Shown: positions 16,539 to 24,574 of the stretch, piece by piece
Layout: each line of letters starts with the position of its first letter
Position numbering within the stretch: position 1 is the first letter of the stretch
DNA from: Caballeronia sp. GAFFF1
Lineage (GTDB): Bacteria; Pseudomonadota; Gammaproteobacteria; Burkholderiales; Burkholderiaceae
Assembly (NCBI RefSeq): GCF_023630705.1
Contig: NZ_JALQEM010000020.1
Coordinates: forward strand, 1-64,000
Direction of reading: 5' to 3'
DNA length: 64,000 nucleotides
Made by a program: the position numbers and the translations under genes
Notes under the pieces: generated by a model
Databases searched by the model: none
What the model was told of the DNA's origin: nothing
What the model saw: only the letters and a program-made list of their open reading frames with translations

Positions 16539-18053
16539 TTAAGCGGCCTCGGCGACCGTCTCGGATTGCGGCAGCGCGAGGCTCAACACCGACTGTTCGT
16601 TCGCCTGCCCGCGCGGCAATTCGCCCGCGACGCGCCCTTGCCGCATCACGACGATGCGATCGGATACGCCCAGCACTTCGGGCAATTCCGACGAAATCAT
16701 CACGATCGCGCAGCCGCGCTCCGCGAGCTGATAGATCACGTTGTAGATTTCGTGCTTCGCGCCGACGTCGATGCCGCGCGTCGGTTCGTCCAGAATCACG
16801 ACCTTGAGATCCGGCTCCGCGAGCCAGCGCGAGAGAATCGCCTTCTGCTGATTGCCGCCCGACAGAAAGCGGATGCGCTGCCGGCGGCTCGGCGTCTTGA
16901 TCTTCAGAAGCTGGATGAAGCGGTCCGCCGTCTCGGCTTCCTTCTTGCGGTCGAGGAACAACCCCGCGCGCAGATAATGACGGCGGCACGAAATGTTGAT
17001 GTTCTCCGCGACGGTCGCCATCGCGACGATGCCCTCTTCCTTCCGATCTTCCGGGCACAGCACGATGCCGTGGCGAATCGCTTCGCCGGTGCTGCGAATC
17101 TTGATCGGCTGGCCGTCGAGCTGGATCGTGCCTTCCTTCTTCTTGTCCGCGCCGTAGATCAGATGCATGAGTTCGCTGCGTCCCGCGCCGACCAAGCCGA
17201 AGAATCCGACGATCTCGCCGCGCCGCACCTCGAAGCTCACCGGCGCGGAAAGCGCTTCCCCCTGCACGTTCTGCACCGCGAAGCGCACGTCGCCCAGTTT
17301 GCGCGGGCGATAGTTATAGATATCCGAGATTTCGCGGCCGACCATTTCCTGCACGAGCGTGTCGCGCGGCACTTCGGCGAGCCGCGTATGCGACGCGATC
17401 TTGCGGCCGTCGCGGAAAATGGTGCAGGCGTCGCATAGCTCGTAGATCTCGTCCATGCGGTGCGAGATATAGATGAGCGCGCGCTTGTCCGCCTTCAGGT
17501 CGCGCACGAGCTTGAACAGCACGTCGGTTTCGCGGTGCGAGAGCGACGAAGTCGGTTCATCGAGCGCGATCACGCGCGCATTGCGCAGAAGCGCCTTGCA
17601 GATTTCCACCATCTGCCGCTGCGCGATGGAGAGCTTGCGCAGTTTCGCGTTCGGATCGAGATCGACGCCCATCGCGGCGAGCCGCTCGCGCACGTGCTTT
17701 TTCGCCGCGCGCTTGTCCACCCAGCCGAGCCGGTTCGGCAGCGCGCCGAGCAGCAGGTTCTCGGACACCGTCAGGTCCGGCACGTACTGCAATTCCTGAT
17801 GAATCACCGCGATACCCGACGCAATCGAAGCCGCGGCGCTTCCGAAATGCACTTCCCTGTCGCCGATGAGCACGCGCCCCGAATCGGGCTGATACTCGCC
17901 GCCGAGAATCTTGAGCAAGGTCGATTTGCCCGCGCCGTTCTCGCCCATCAGACCGTGAACTTCGCCGGCGTTGACGTCGAACGACACGCCGTCGAGCGCG
18001 CGCACGCCTGGAAACACCTTGCCGATATTGTCAAAACGCAGCGTCGCTGACAC
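16539..18053 (-). CDS. araG: L-arabinose-type ABC transporter ATP-binding protein AraG
   Basis: A 504-residue tandem ATPase, the same length as E. coli AraG. The first cassette has Walker [10 protein letters not shown] (about 38-46), signature [11 protein letters not shown] and Walker [12 protein letters not shown]. The second has a degenerate Walker A ([11 protein letters not shown]), signature [12 protein letters not shown] and [16 protein letters not shown], as usual in CUT2 systems. I place the start at the GTG at 18053, preceded by AAGGAGG; the frame extends 18 codons upstream but that part has no family similarity and no better ribosome site. It energises import together with AraF and AraH. 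Confidence 0.93.
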   Translation of the reverse strand: MSATLRFDNIGKVFPGVRALDGVSFDVNAGEVHGLMGENGAGKSTLLKILGGEYQPDSGRVLIGDREVHFGSAAASIASGIAVIHQELQYVPDLTVSENLLLGALPNRLGWVDKRAAKKHVRERLAAMGVDLDPNAKLRKLSIAQRQMVEICKALLRNARVIALDEPTSSLSHRETDVLFKLVRDLKADKRALIYISHRMDEIYELCDACTIFRDGRKIASHTRLAEVPRDTLVQEMVGREISDIYNYRPRKLGDVRFAVQNVQGEALSAPVSFEVRRGEIVGFFGLVGAGRSELMHLIYGADKKKEGTIQLDGQPIKIRSTGEAIRHGIVLCPEDRKEEGIVAMATVAENINISCRRHYLRAGLFLDRKKEAETADRFIQLLKIKTPSRRQRIRFLSGGNQQKAILSRWLAEPDLKVVILDEPTRGIDVGAKHEIYNVIYQLAERGCAIVMISSELPEVLGVSDRIVVMRQGRVAGELPRGQANEQSVLSLALPQSETVAEAA

Positions 18054-18112
18054 ATCGCCTCCTTGTTCTCCGCGAGCCGCACGGTCATGCGGCCCGCCCT
18101 GCTTCAATGGAT

Positions 18113-19120
18113 TTAGTTCGACGCCAGGCCCATTTGCTGACGCACCGACGACACGTTTTCACGCGTGGCGAGCATGCCCGTCGTGAGCGTGAGCGGCGGC
18201 GGCGCCTTGCCGTCCTTGATCCACGCGTACATCAGTTCGGATGTCTCTTCGCCGTGGCGCTTCGGGCTGATGATGACGGTGCCGTAGAAGCCCGTCGGGT
18301 TCGGCTTCTTGAACTCGTTCAGCGCCGAATCCGAGCCGCCGATGCCGATGCCGATCATGTTGTCCGCCTTGAAGCCGCGGCCTTCCGCCGCGCGCACCGC
18401 GCCGAGCACCGCTTCGTCGTTCAGGCCGTAGGCGACCCAGTGCTTGAACTGCGGGTTCTTCGTGAGCGCGATGTTCGCCGCGTTGAACGCATTCTCCGTG
18501 TCGGTCTTCGCTTGCGGCGCGGCGATGATGTTCGCCTTCGGGAAACCGGCGGCGAGAAGCGCGTCGGTCGCGCCGCTCGTGCGGTCGTGCGCGGTCGGCA
18601 ATTGTTCGTAGGTGACGTCGATTGCACCGACATCCTTCATGTCCCAGCCGCGCTTCTTGATTTCGGCGGCGATGCCGTCGCCCACCTGCTTGCCGATGTT
18701 GTAGGCCGAAATGCCCATGTGCGGCACCGACTCGATCGGCTTGCCGGAACCATCGACGAGGCGGTCATCCACCGTCATCATCTTCAGCTTGTCGGCCTTC
18801 GCCTTCGCGACGATGCCCGGCCCGAGCTTCACGTCCGGCGTGCAGATGATGAAGCCCTGCGCCTTCTGCGCGGCGAGGTTGTCGATCGCGCTCATCACCT
18901 TTTCGCCCGACGGCGCGCCGATCTTCACGAGCGTGAAGCCCTTCTCCTTGGCGGCGGTCTCGGCGAACTTCCATTCGTCCTGGAACCACGGCTCTTCCGG
19001 CTGCTTCACGAGAAAGCCGATCTTGATGTCGTCGGCGGCCTGCGCGACGGGCGCGGCGATCATCGTGGCGCTCGTGGCCGTAGCGGCTGCGATCAGCGTG
19101 AGGAACACTCTGCGTTTCAT
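18113..19120 (-). CDS. araF: Periplasmic arabinose-binding protein AraF
   Basis: A 335-residue periplasmic sugar-binding protein. Residues 1-28 are a Sec signal peptide ending AQA, followed by [21 protein letters not shown], which is close to the mature start of arabinose-binding proteins. Later family marks are [27 protein letters not shown] and [17 protein letters not shown]. The known E. coli AraF also binds D-galactose, which matters here because the neighbouring enzymes belong to galactose oxidation. It is first of the three transporter genes, with 130 bp of intergenic DNA upstream that may carry an internal promoter. Confidence 0.93.
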   Translation of the reverse strand: MKRRVFLTLIAAATATSATMIAAPVAQAADDIKIGFLVKQPEEPWFQDEWKFAETAAKEKGFTLVKIGAPSGEKVMSAIDNLAAQKAQGFIICTPDVKLGPGIVAKAKADKLKMMTVDDRLVDGSGKPIESVPHMGISAYNIGKQVGDGIAAEIKKRGWDMKDVGAIDVTYEQLPTAHDRTSGATDALLAAGFPKANIIAAPQAKTDTENAFNAANIALTKNPQFKHWVAYGLNDEAVLGAVRAAEGRGFKADNMIGIGIGGSDSALNEFKKPNPTGFYGTVIISPKRHGEETSELMYAWIKDGKAPPPLTLTTGMLATRENVSSVRQQMGLASN

Positions 19121-19250
19121 TTTTGTCTCCCGACTTTTTCCGTTGTCTCAAAATACCCGCGTGCGGGCGGTAAAAAGCGTGTGGCCGCGTGTCTTTCTGC
19201 GTGGATGCCGCACCGCGGCCAGTGCGTCATTTCTTTTGATCCGTGCGTCT

Positions 19251-20030
19251 TCAGTCGTGGTACAGCGCGCTACGTCCGCCATCGACGGTGATGCAGCTTG
19301 CGTTGATGAAAGGCGCTTCGTCCGATGCGAGGAACACCGCCGTCATCGCGACTTCCTGCGGCTTGCCGATGCGCTTCATCGGCTGGAGATCGAGCGTCGC
19401 CTGCCGCGCTGCTTTCGGATCGGCTTGCGAGTCCCACCAGTCCAGCGTCAATTGCGTTTCGACGTATCCCGGCGCGATGGCATTCACGCGCACGTTGTTC
19501 GGCGCGTATTCGATGCCGAGCGCGCGCGTCAGCCCAATTACGCCGTGCTTGGCGACCGGATACGGAAAGCAGCCCGGGATGATTTTGAAGCTGTGCGTCG
19601 AGGCGATATTCACGATGCTGCCCCGGCCGCGTTCCACCATGCCGGGCAGCACCGCGCGGCAGCCGTTCCACACACCGTCGAGATCGACGGCGAAGCAGCG
19701 CCGCCAGTCGTCGTCGGTCATGGTGAGCGGGTCGCAGAACACGTTGATGCCGGCGTTGTTCACGAGCACGTCGAGCGCGCCGAGGCGTGCTTCCGTTTGC
19801 GCGACGGCGTCTTTCACCGACGCGCTTTGCGTCACGTCGGTCTGTACCGCCATGACGCGCTCGGACTGCGTTTCGTCGGCGATGCGCTTCGCCGTCTCGC
19901 GCGCTGTCTCGATGTCCAGTTCCGCGAGCGCCACCGCCGCGCCTTCGCGCGCGAACGCCAGCGCGATCGCCGCGCCGATGCCGCGGCCCGCGCCCGTGAC
20001 CATCGCGACTTTGCCGGCCAGCCGGTTCAT
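19251..20030 (-). CDS. SDR-family oxidoreductase
   Basis: A 259-residue classical SDR. It has TGAGRGIG (12-19), NNAG (91-94) and the catalytic Ser144, Tyr157 and Lys161. The second strand reads ALAELDIE, with an acidic residue that favours NAD+. It overlaps the aldolase gene by ATGA and precedes araF. It is only distantly like the other SDR in the cluster, so the two are not a recent duplication. It may oxidise a different sugar (for example L-fucose, D-galactose or an alternative anomer); I cannot say which. Confidence 0.87.
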   Translation of the reverse strand: MNRLAGKVAMVTGAGRGIGAAIALAFAREGAAVALAELDIETARETAKRIADETQSERVMAVQTDVTQSASVKDAVAQTEARLGALDVLVNNAGINVFCDPLTMTDDDWRRCFAVDLDGVWNGCRAVLPGMVERGRGSIVNIASTHSFKIIPGCFPYPVAKHGVIGLTRALGIEYAPNNVRVNAIAPGYVETQLTLDWWDSQADPKAARQATLDLQPMKRIGKPQEVAMTAVFLASDEAPFINASCITVDGGRSALYHD

Positions 20031-20704
20031 CGCTTCTCACCTTTCGCGATGGCGAGTCCATCCACGAACGCCTTCGCGTGCGATGCCGTGACGCTCACGC
20101 TTTGTCCGGGCTTGTAGAGCGCGGAGCCGAGGCCGAAGCCGTTCGCGCCCGCTGTCAGGAACGGCCCCATGTTGTCCGGCGCGATGCCGCCGACCGGCAC
20201 GAGCGGCACTTCCTTCGCGATGACCGCGCGCCACGCCTTCACGATCGTCGGGCCGAGTTGCTCGGCGGGGAACATTTTCAGCACGTCCGCGCCATTCTTT
20301 AGCGCGAGAAAGCCTTCGTTCGGCGTGGCGACGCCCGGCGCGCACGCGAGTCCGTGCGCCTTCGCGGCCCGCACGACATCGCTGTCGCTGTGCGGCATCA
20401 CGATCAGGTCGCCGCCCGCGTCCTTCACGTTATCGACGTAGCTCGGATGCAGCACGGTGCCCGCCCCGACGATGGCGTCGTCCGGCAGCGCCTGCCGGAT
20501 CGCGGCGATGCTGTCGAACGGCTGCGGCGAATTGAGCGGCACCTCGACGATGCGAAAGCCGGCTTCGTAGAGCGCGCGGCCGTGCTCGGCGGCATCGGCG
20601 GGCGTGACGCCGCGCAGGATCGCGATCAGCGGACACTGGAAGAACGCCTTCGCGAGACCGGCGTGCATCTCGTACGGCCCCGGCAGGTTGATGTGAGGTT
20701 GCAT
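20027..20704 (-). CDS. dgoA: 2-dehydro-3-deoxy-6-phosphogalactonate aldolase
   Basis: A 225-residue class I aldolase of the KDPG/KDPGal family that splits 2-keto-3-deoxy-6-phosphogalactonate into pyruvate and glyceraldehyde 3-phosphate. The general-base Glu54 lies in RIVEVPLNSP and the Schiff-base lysine is Lys143 in VLKMFPAEQLGP. AGTVLHPSYVDNV and PVGGIAPDNMGPFL complete the barrel. MPHSDSDVVRAAK, in place of the KDPG-type sequence, favours the galactonate branch. AAGGAG lies 7 nt before the ATG. It overlaps the next gene by 4 bp and follows dgoK. Confidence 0.92.
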   Translation of the reverse strand: MQPHINLPGPYEMHAGLAKAFFQCPLIAILRGVTPADAAEHGRALYEAGFRIVEVPLNSPQPFDSIAAIRQALPDDAIVGAGTVLHPSYVDNVKDAGGDLIVMPHSDSDVVRAAKAHGLACAPGVATPNEGFLALKNGADVLKMFPAEQLGPTIVKAWRAVIAKEVPLVPVGGIAPDNMGPFLTAGANGFGLGSALYKPGQSVSVTASHAKAFVDGLAIAKGEKR

Positions 20705-20743
20705 CGTCTTGCTCCTTGCGTGTTCGGGTCCGTATGCGTTGCG

Positions 20744-21709
20744 TCAGGCGGCACTCGCGGGCGCATTCACGAGCCCGGCTTGCGCGGCGATTCGATACAA
20801 ACCGTGTTCGGTGGCGTGCGCGACCGTCTGCGCGTCCTGGCAGTCGAAACGCGCGAGCGCGGCGCGGTAGCGGTCGCAGAGCGCATCGTTGCCGATCAGC
20901 CGCAGCGTCCTGCCCGCGAGCGACGACGCATCCCGCGCCAGCACTTCGTTCAGTCCGCGCAGCTCGTGGCCGATCAGCAGTCCCGACAAGTAATCCGGCT
21001 GCTGTTCGGGCGTCAGTTGCCCTGTGAGTCCCAGCGTACGCGTGCTGAAAATGGTCGCGAGCAGGCCGGGATGACCGGCATCGCGCGCAGTATCGACACC
21101 GCGAATGAACGCCGCTGCATCGGGCGCCGCGCCGTGCTGCATCGTGCGGCCGAGAATCGTGTGGTCGCGCAGCGCGCTGAACGTCTCGCCGGTCATGAAC
21201 GTGTAGAAACGCTCGATGCGGCCGTCTTCGACGAACGCCCATTTCGCATGCGTGCCCGGCAGGCCGATCAGCGCGCCGCCCGGCGCGGACAGCGACGCGT
21301 CGGCGGAAAGCGCGCCGACGATCTGCGTTTCCTCGCCGCGCATCACGTTCGGCAGCACGCCGCGTTCGAGCACGCCCGGCACCACGCGCACGGTCACGCC
21401 GCGCGCCGCCGTCACCGTGACGATGCCCGCGACGAGCGCGTTCGCGTCGGCGGGCGTATCGACATACGGCGCTTCGATCCAGCCCTGCGCGCTGCCGATC
21501 ATGCCCGCCGCGATCACGGGCAAGCGCGGATGCGCGTCGAGCCACGCGCCGCAGGTTTCCTCGAACGCCTCGTCGAAGCCGCCGGCGGGCAGCTTCATGA
21601 TGCCTGCCGACGACGCGCGGGTGTCGAGCGCCGTGGCGTCGTCGCCGAGCAGATAGGCGCGCAGGGACGTGGTGCCCCAGTCGAGCGCAATGAGAGCGGG
21701 CGCGGTCAT
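20744..21709 (-). CDS. dgoK: 2-dehydro-3-deoxygalactonokinase
   Basis: A 321-residue sugar kinase of the DgoK family that phosphorylates 2-keto-3-deoxygalactonate. The N-terminus ALIALDWGTTSLRAYLLGDD is the phosphate-binding motif of the family. Further marks are VIAAGMIGSAQGWIEAPYV, MRGEETQIVGAL, LIGLPGTHAKWAFVEDGRI, and LSGLLIGHELRGL near the C-terminus. The start at 21709 overlaps the stop of the IclR gene as ATGA. The frame continues upstream, but only as a shadow of the regulator. It is directly upstream of the aldolase that uses its product. Confidence 0.93.
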   Translation of the reverse strand: MTAPALIALDWGTTSLRAYLLGDDATALDTRASSAGIMKLPAGGFDEAFEETCGAWLDAHPRLPVIAAGMIGSAQGWIEAPYVDTPADANALVAGIVTVTAARGVTVRVVPGVLERGVLPNVMRGEETQIVGALSADASLSAPGGALIGLPGTHAKWAFVEDGRIERFYTFMTGETFSALRDHTILGRTMQHGAAPDAAAFIRGVDTARDAGHPGLLATIFSTRTLGLTGQLTPEQQPDYLSGLLIGHELRGLNEVLARDASSLAGRTLRLIGNDALCDRYRAALARFDCQDAQTVAHATEHGLYRIAAQAGLVNAPASAA

Positions 21710-22620
21710 CGCTTGATCCTGCGATTGGCCTGCGGCGCGCGCCAGCCGAGTTCTTCGGAGATCGAGCGCGCTTCGCGCTGCACGACCGGAATCAGTTCTT
21801 CCATGCGTTCGTCCGGCATATAAGGAATGGTGCTCGCGACAGAAAGCGCCGCGACGATCGCGCCCGACGCATCGCGCACGGGCGCGGCGACGCAGCGAAT
21901 CGACGCCTCGTTCTCTTCGAGGTCGAACGTGTAACCGCCTTGCGAATAGCGCGTCATGCGCTGAAGAAACGTATCGACGTCCGGGCGGTTCTCCGGCTTG
22001 AAGCTCGTGCGGGCGAGCGCCCGGTGCGACGCGTCGAGCAGCTTCTTCCACGCATTGGCTTCGAGGTCGAGCATCATCGCCTTGCCGATGCCCGTCGATG
22101 CGAGCGGCATGCGATGCCCGACGCGCGAACGCATTTCGAGCCCGCGCGTGCCGGGGATCTTGTCGATATAGAGCACGTCGTCGCCGTCGCGCACGCCCAG
22201 GTGAATCGTGTCGTGCGTATGCTGCGCGAGCGCCTGAAGATGCGGACGCGCGACCGCCGTGAGCGGCATCTGTTCGAGCGCGATGGTGCCGAGTTCGATC
22301 AGCTTCGGCCCGAGCAGATAGCCGCCCTGCACTTGCCGCAGATAACGCGCCTGCACGAGCGAACTCACGAGCCGGTGCGTGGTGCTGCGCGTCGTGCCGA
22401 GCGCCGCGCTGAACGAGCGCAGATCGCGTGCGCCGTTCGCGGCCGCTTCGAGAATCGCAAGGCCGCGCAACAGTGTCTGCGTGCCGGCCTGCTGCGGCGT
22501 GACATCGACGAGCGCGCTCGGCAGCGCAATGGCGTCGGCGTCGCGGCGGCCGGTTTCCCGCGCGCGGGCGTCGTTGGCGGCTACGCCGTTGTCCGTATCG
22601 GCATGCTGGAGCTTCGTCAT
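21706..22620 (-). CDS. IclR-family transcriptional regulator of the sugar cluster
   Basis: A 304-residue regulator. After a ~45-residue variable N-terminus, the winged helix-turn-helix begins at TQTLLRGLAILEAAANGARD and continues through LGTTRSTTHRLVSSLVQARYL. The effector domain follows (HTHDTIHLGVRDGDDVLYID, then MPLASTGIGKAMM and SIRCVAAPVRDASGAIVAALSV). I use the ATG at 22620, with GAGGGG 8 nt upstream. It is the first gene of the cluster and overlaps dgoK by 4 bp, so it is probably autoregulated and controls the operon in response to a pathway intermediate; that is inference from position. Confidence 0.92.
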   Translation of the reverse strand: MTKLQHADTDNGVAANDARARETGRRDADAIALPSALVDVTPQQAGTQTLLRGLAILEAAANGARDLRSFSAALGTTRSTTHRLVSSLVQARYLRQVQGGYLLGPKLIELGTIALEQMPLTAVARPHLQALAQHTHDTIHLGVRDGDDVLYIDKIPGTRGLEMRSRVGHRMPLASTGIGKAMMLDLEANAWKKLLDASHRALARTSFKPENRPDVDTFLQRMTRYSQGGYTFDLEENEASIRCVAAPVRDASGAIVAALSVASTIPYMPDERMEELIPVVQREARSISEELGWRAPQANRRIKR

Positions 22621-22840
22621 GTCGATCACCCCTCGATGAGCGCGCAAGACGGCGCGCGCATTTCGCGTGAGGCGGATGAATCGTGCGGCGCGACCCGCGA
22701 GCGCGGGCAGGCGATCGAGTGCATGACGTGTCTCCGGTTTTGTTCTTGTTGGCGCGAGGCGTCTTGGCCTGCGCAGTGCCTTCTGACGGTGTCGTCGAAG
22801 GCTTGGACGGATTGTAGTTCCGGCTATCTCAAATCTTCAA

Positions 22841-22863
22841 TATGTGGCCGCGCTGTTCACATA
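22841..22863. promoter_or_regulatory. Palindrome upstream of the IclR gene, candidate operator
   Basis: TATGTG at 22841-22846 and CACATA at 22858-22863 form a perfect 6-bp inverted repeat around an 11-bp GC-rich centre, about 220 bp upstream of the regulator start. Spacing and position suit a dimeric repressor site. No other copy was noticed before araF. The rest of 22621-22904 holds no gene. Confidence 0.35.
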
Positions 22864-22902
22864 ATGGGAGATAAGCTGACAACTGAAAGCGACACGCGAA
22901 CA

Positions 22903-22930
22903 AAAAAGCCCTGACGGATCAGGGCTTTAT
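22903..22930 (-). terminator. Terminator of the mtgA operon
   Basis: AAAGCCCTGA (22905-22914) pairs with TCAGGGCTTT (22919-22928) around a short loop. On the minus strand it is followed by a T-run (complement of 22902-22907), 26 bp past the mtgA stop. Confidence 0.85.
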
Positions 22931-22955
22931 CGAGTTTAGCGATGCCAGCTAAATC

Positions 22956-23717
22956 CTATTCCGGCAGTTCGGCCGCGCCCATTCGCCGCGCGATGACACG
23001 CGCTCGCATCGTCAGATACGCCGAATTGCGATGATCGTCGAAGTACTTCGGACGCGGCAGCATCACGGCGAGGCGCGCGCTCTGTCCCGCCGTCAACTTG
23101 GCCGCCGACGTCTTGTAGTAATAGCGCGCCGCCGCTTCCGCGCCGTAGACGCCGTTGCCCCACTCGACCGAATTCAAATACACCTCGAAGATGCGCTCCT
23201 TGGTCCACCAGAATTCGAGCATCCAGGTAATCACCAACTCCTGCGCCTTGCGGACATAGCTCTTCTCGCGCGACAGAAACAGATTGCGCGCGAGTTGCTG
23301 CGAAATGGTCGAGCCGCCGGCGACGATCTTTCCGCGCGACTTGTTCTTCTCCCACGCCTGCAGAATGGCGTCGGTTTCGTAGCCGTTGTTATTGACGAAG
23401 TTCGCATCTTCCGACGCGATGATCGCGCGCTTCAGATTGCGCGAAATCTGGTCGTACGGCACCCACGTGCGTTGCAGCGCGATGCCGGGATGCGTCTTCG
23501 CGAGCGTCCACGCATCCGCCCGCATAAAGGCGGTCGAGCCGGGATTCGTCACGGTCCACACGCCGATTTGAAGGAAGAAGTAGAGCTGGGTCGCGAGAAT
23601 CGCGATGAAGAACACGGATACGCCGTACGCGATCCATCGCGCGGGACCGAGCCGCACCGCGCGACGCGTGGGCCGGTCGCTCGGCGACGTGCGGCTGTGG
23701 CCGGGCGCGGTGGTCAT
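22956..23717 (-). CDS. mtgA: Monofunctional peptidoglycan glycosyltransferase
   Basis: A 253-residue inner-membrane GT51 enzyme that polymerises lipid II into glycan strands. A single transmembrane helix ([20 protein letters not shown], about 29-48) anchors it, with the catalytic domain in the periplasm. Motifs are [15 protein letters not shown] (catalytic Glu), [28 protein letters not shown] with the second acidic residue, and [15 protein letters not shown]. No transpeptidase domain follows, which separates it from class A PBPs. The start at 23717 overlaps the aroE stop as ATGA, so the two are translationally coupled. Confidence 0.95.
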   Translation of the reverse strand: MTTAPGHSRTSPSDRPTRRAVRLGPARWIAYGVSVFFIAILATQLYFFLQIGVWTVTNPGSTAFMRADAWTLAKTHPGIALQRTWVPYDQISRNLKRAIIASEDANFVNNNGYETDAILQAWEKNKSRGKIVAGGSTISQQLARNLFLSREKSYVRKAQELVITWMLEFWWTKERIFEVYLNSVEWGNGVYGAEAAARYYYKTSAAKLTAGQSARLAVMLPRPKYFDDHRNSAYLTMRARVIARRMGAAELPE

Positions 23718-24574
23718 CAGGCTTTTGCCGTCAGTGTCTGACGCAGTTCGCGCAGCACCGCGCCGCCGTCCGGGCGCACGCCGCGCCAGATGAAGAACGA
23801 TTCGGCGGCCTGTTCGACCAGCATGCCGAGGCCGTCGGCCGCGCGCGCGCCCAGACGCTCCGCGTGCTGCATGAAGACCGTCGGCTTGGGGCCGTACATC
23901 ATGTCGTAGGCGAGCGTGGCCGCGCCGAAAGCGGCGTCGTCGCATTCGGGCAGCGCGGCGTCGAGGCTGCCGGCGGTCGCGTTCACGATCACGTCGTAGC
24001 GCGTCTTCTCGATGCTGTGGGCGCCGCCGCCCGACAGGCGCACGTTCGCCTCCTGCGCGGCCTGCGCGAACTGACCGACGAGTTGCTGCGCCTTCGCCGC
24101 CGTGCGATTGACGATGACGAGCGAAGCCGGCCGCCGGTCGAAGATCGGCAAGACGACGCCGCGCGCCGCGCCGCCCGCGCCGAGCAGCAGCACGCGCGCG
24201 CCTTCCAGACTCACGCCGAGATTCGCCTCGATGTCGCGCACGAGGCCGACGCCGTCGGTGTTGTCGCCGCGCACGCCGTCTTCCGTGAACGACAGCGTGT
24301 TGACGGCGCCGGCTGCCGCCGCGCGCGGCGACAGGGAGTCGGCGAACGCGTGCGCGTCGAGCTTGAACGGCACCGTCACGTTCATGCCACGTCCGCCCGA
24401 CGCCATGAACGCTTTGACTTCATGCTCGAAGCCGCCGAGCGGCCCGAGAATGCGCCCGTATTCGACCGCTTCGCCGGTCTGTTCCGCGAAGCGCGCGTGA
24501 ATCCACGGCGACTTGCTGTGCTCGACCGGATTGCCGATCACCGCGTACCGGTCGCGCGGCTGCGGCGCGTTCAT
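23717..24574 (-). CDS. aroE: Shikimate dehydrogenase (NADP+)
   Basis: A 285-residue enzyme reducing 3-dehydroshikimate to shikimate in aromatic amino acid synthesis. The substrate domain has [17 protein letters not shown] (about 9-25), GMNVTVPFK with the catalytic lysine, and GAVNTLSF with [10 protein letters not shown] holding the catalytic Asp. The Rossmann part shows [10 protein letters not shown], and [10 protein letters not shown] fits NADP+ use. The start at 24574 overlaps the rnb stop by ATGA. The order rnb-aroE-mtgA is standard in Burkholderia. Confidence 0.95.
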   Translation of the reverse strand: MNAPQPRDRYAVIGNPVEHSKSPWIHARFAEQTGEAVEYGRILGPLGGFEHEVKAFMASGGRGMNVTVPFKLDAHAFADSLSPRAAAAGAVNTLSFTEDGVRGDNTDGVGLVRDIEANLGVSLEGARVLLLGAGGAARGVVLPIFDRRPASLVIVNRTAAKAQQLVGQFAQAAQEANVRLSGGGAHSIEKTRYDVIVNATAGSLDAALPECDDAAFGAATLAYDMMYGPKPTVFMQHAERLGARAADGLGMLVEQAAESFFIWRGVRPDGGAVLRELRQTLTAKA

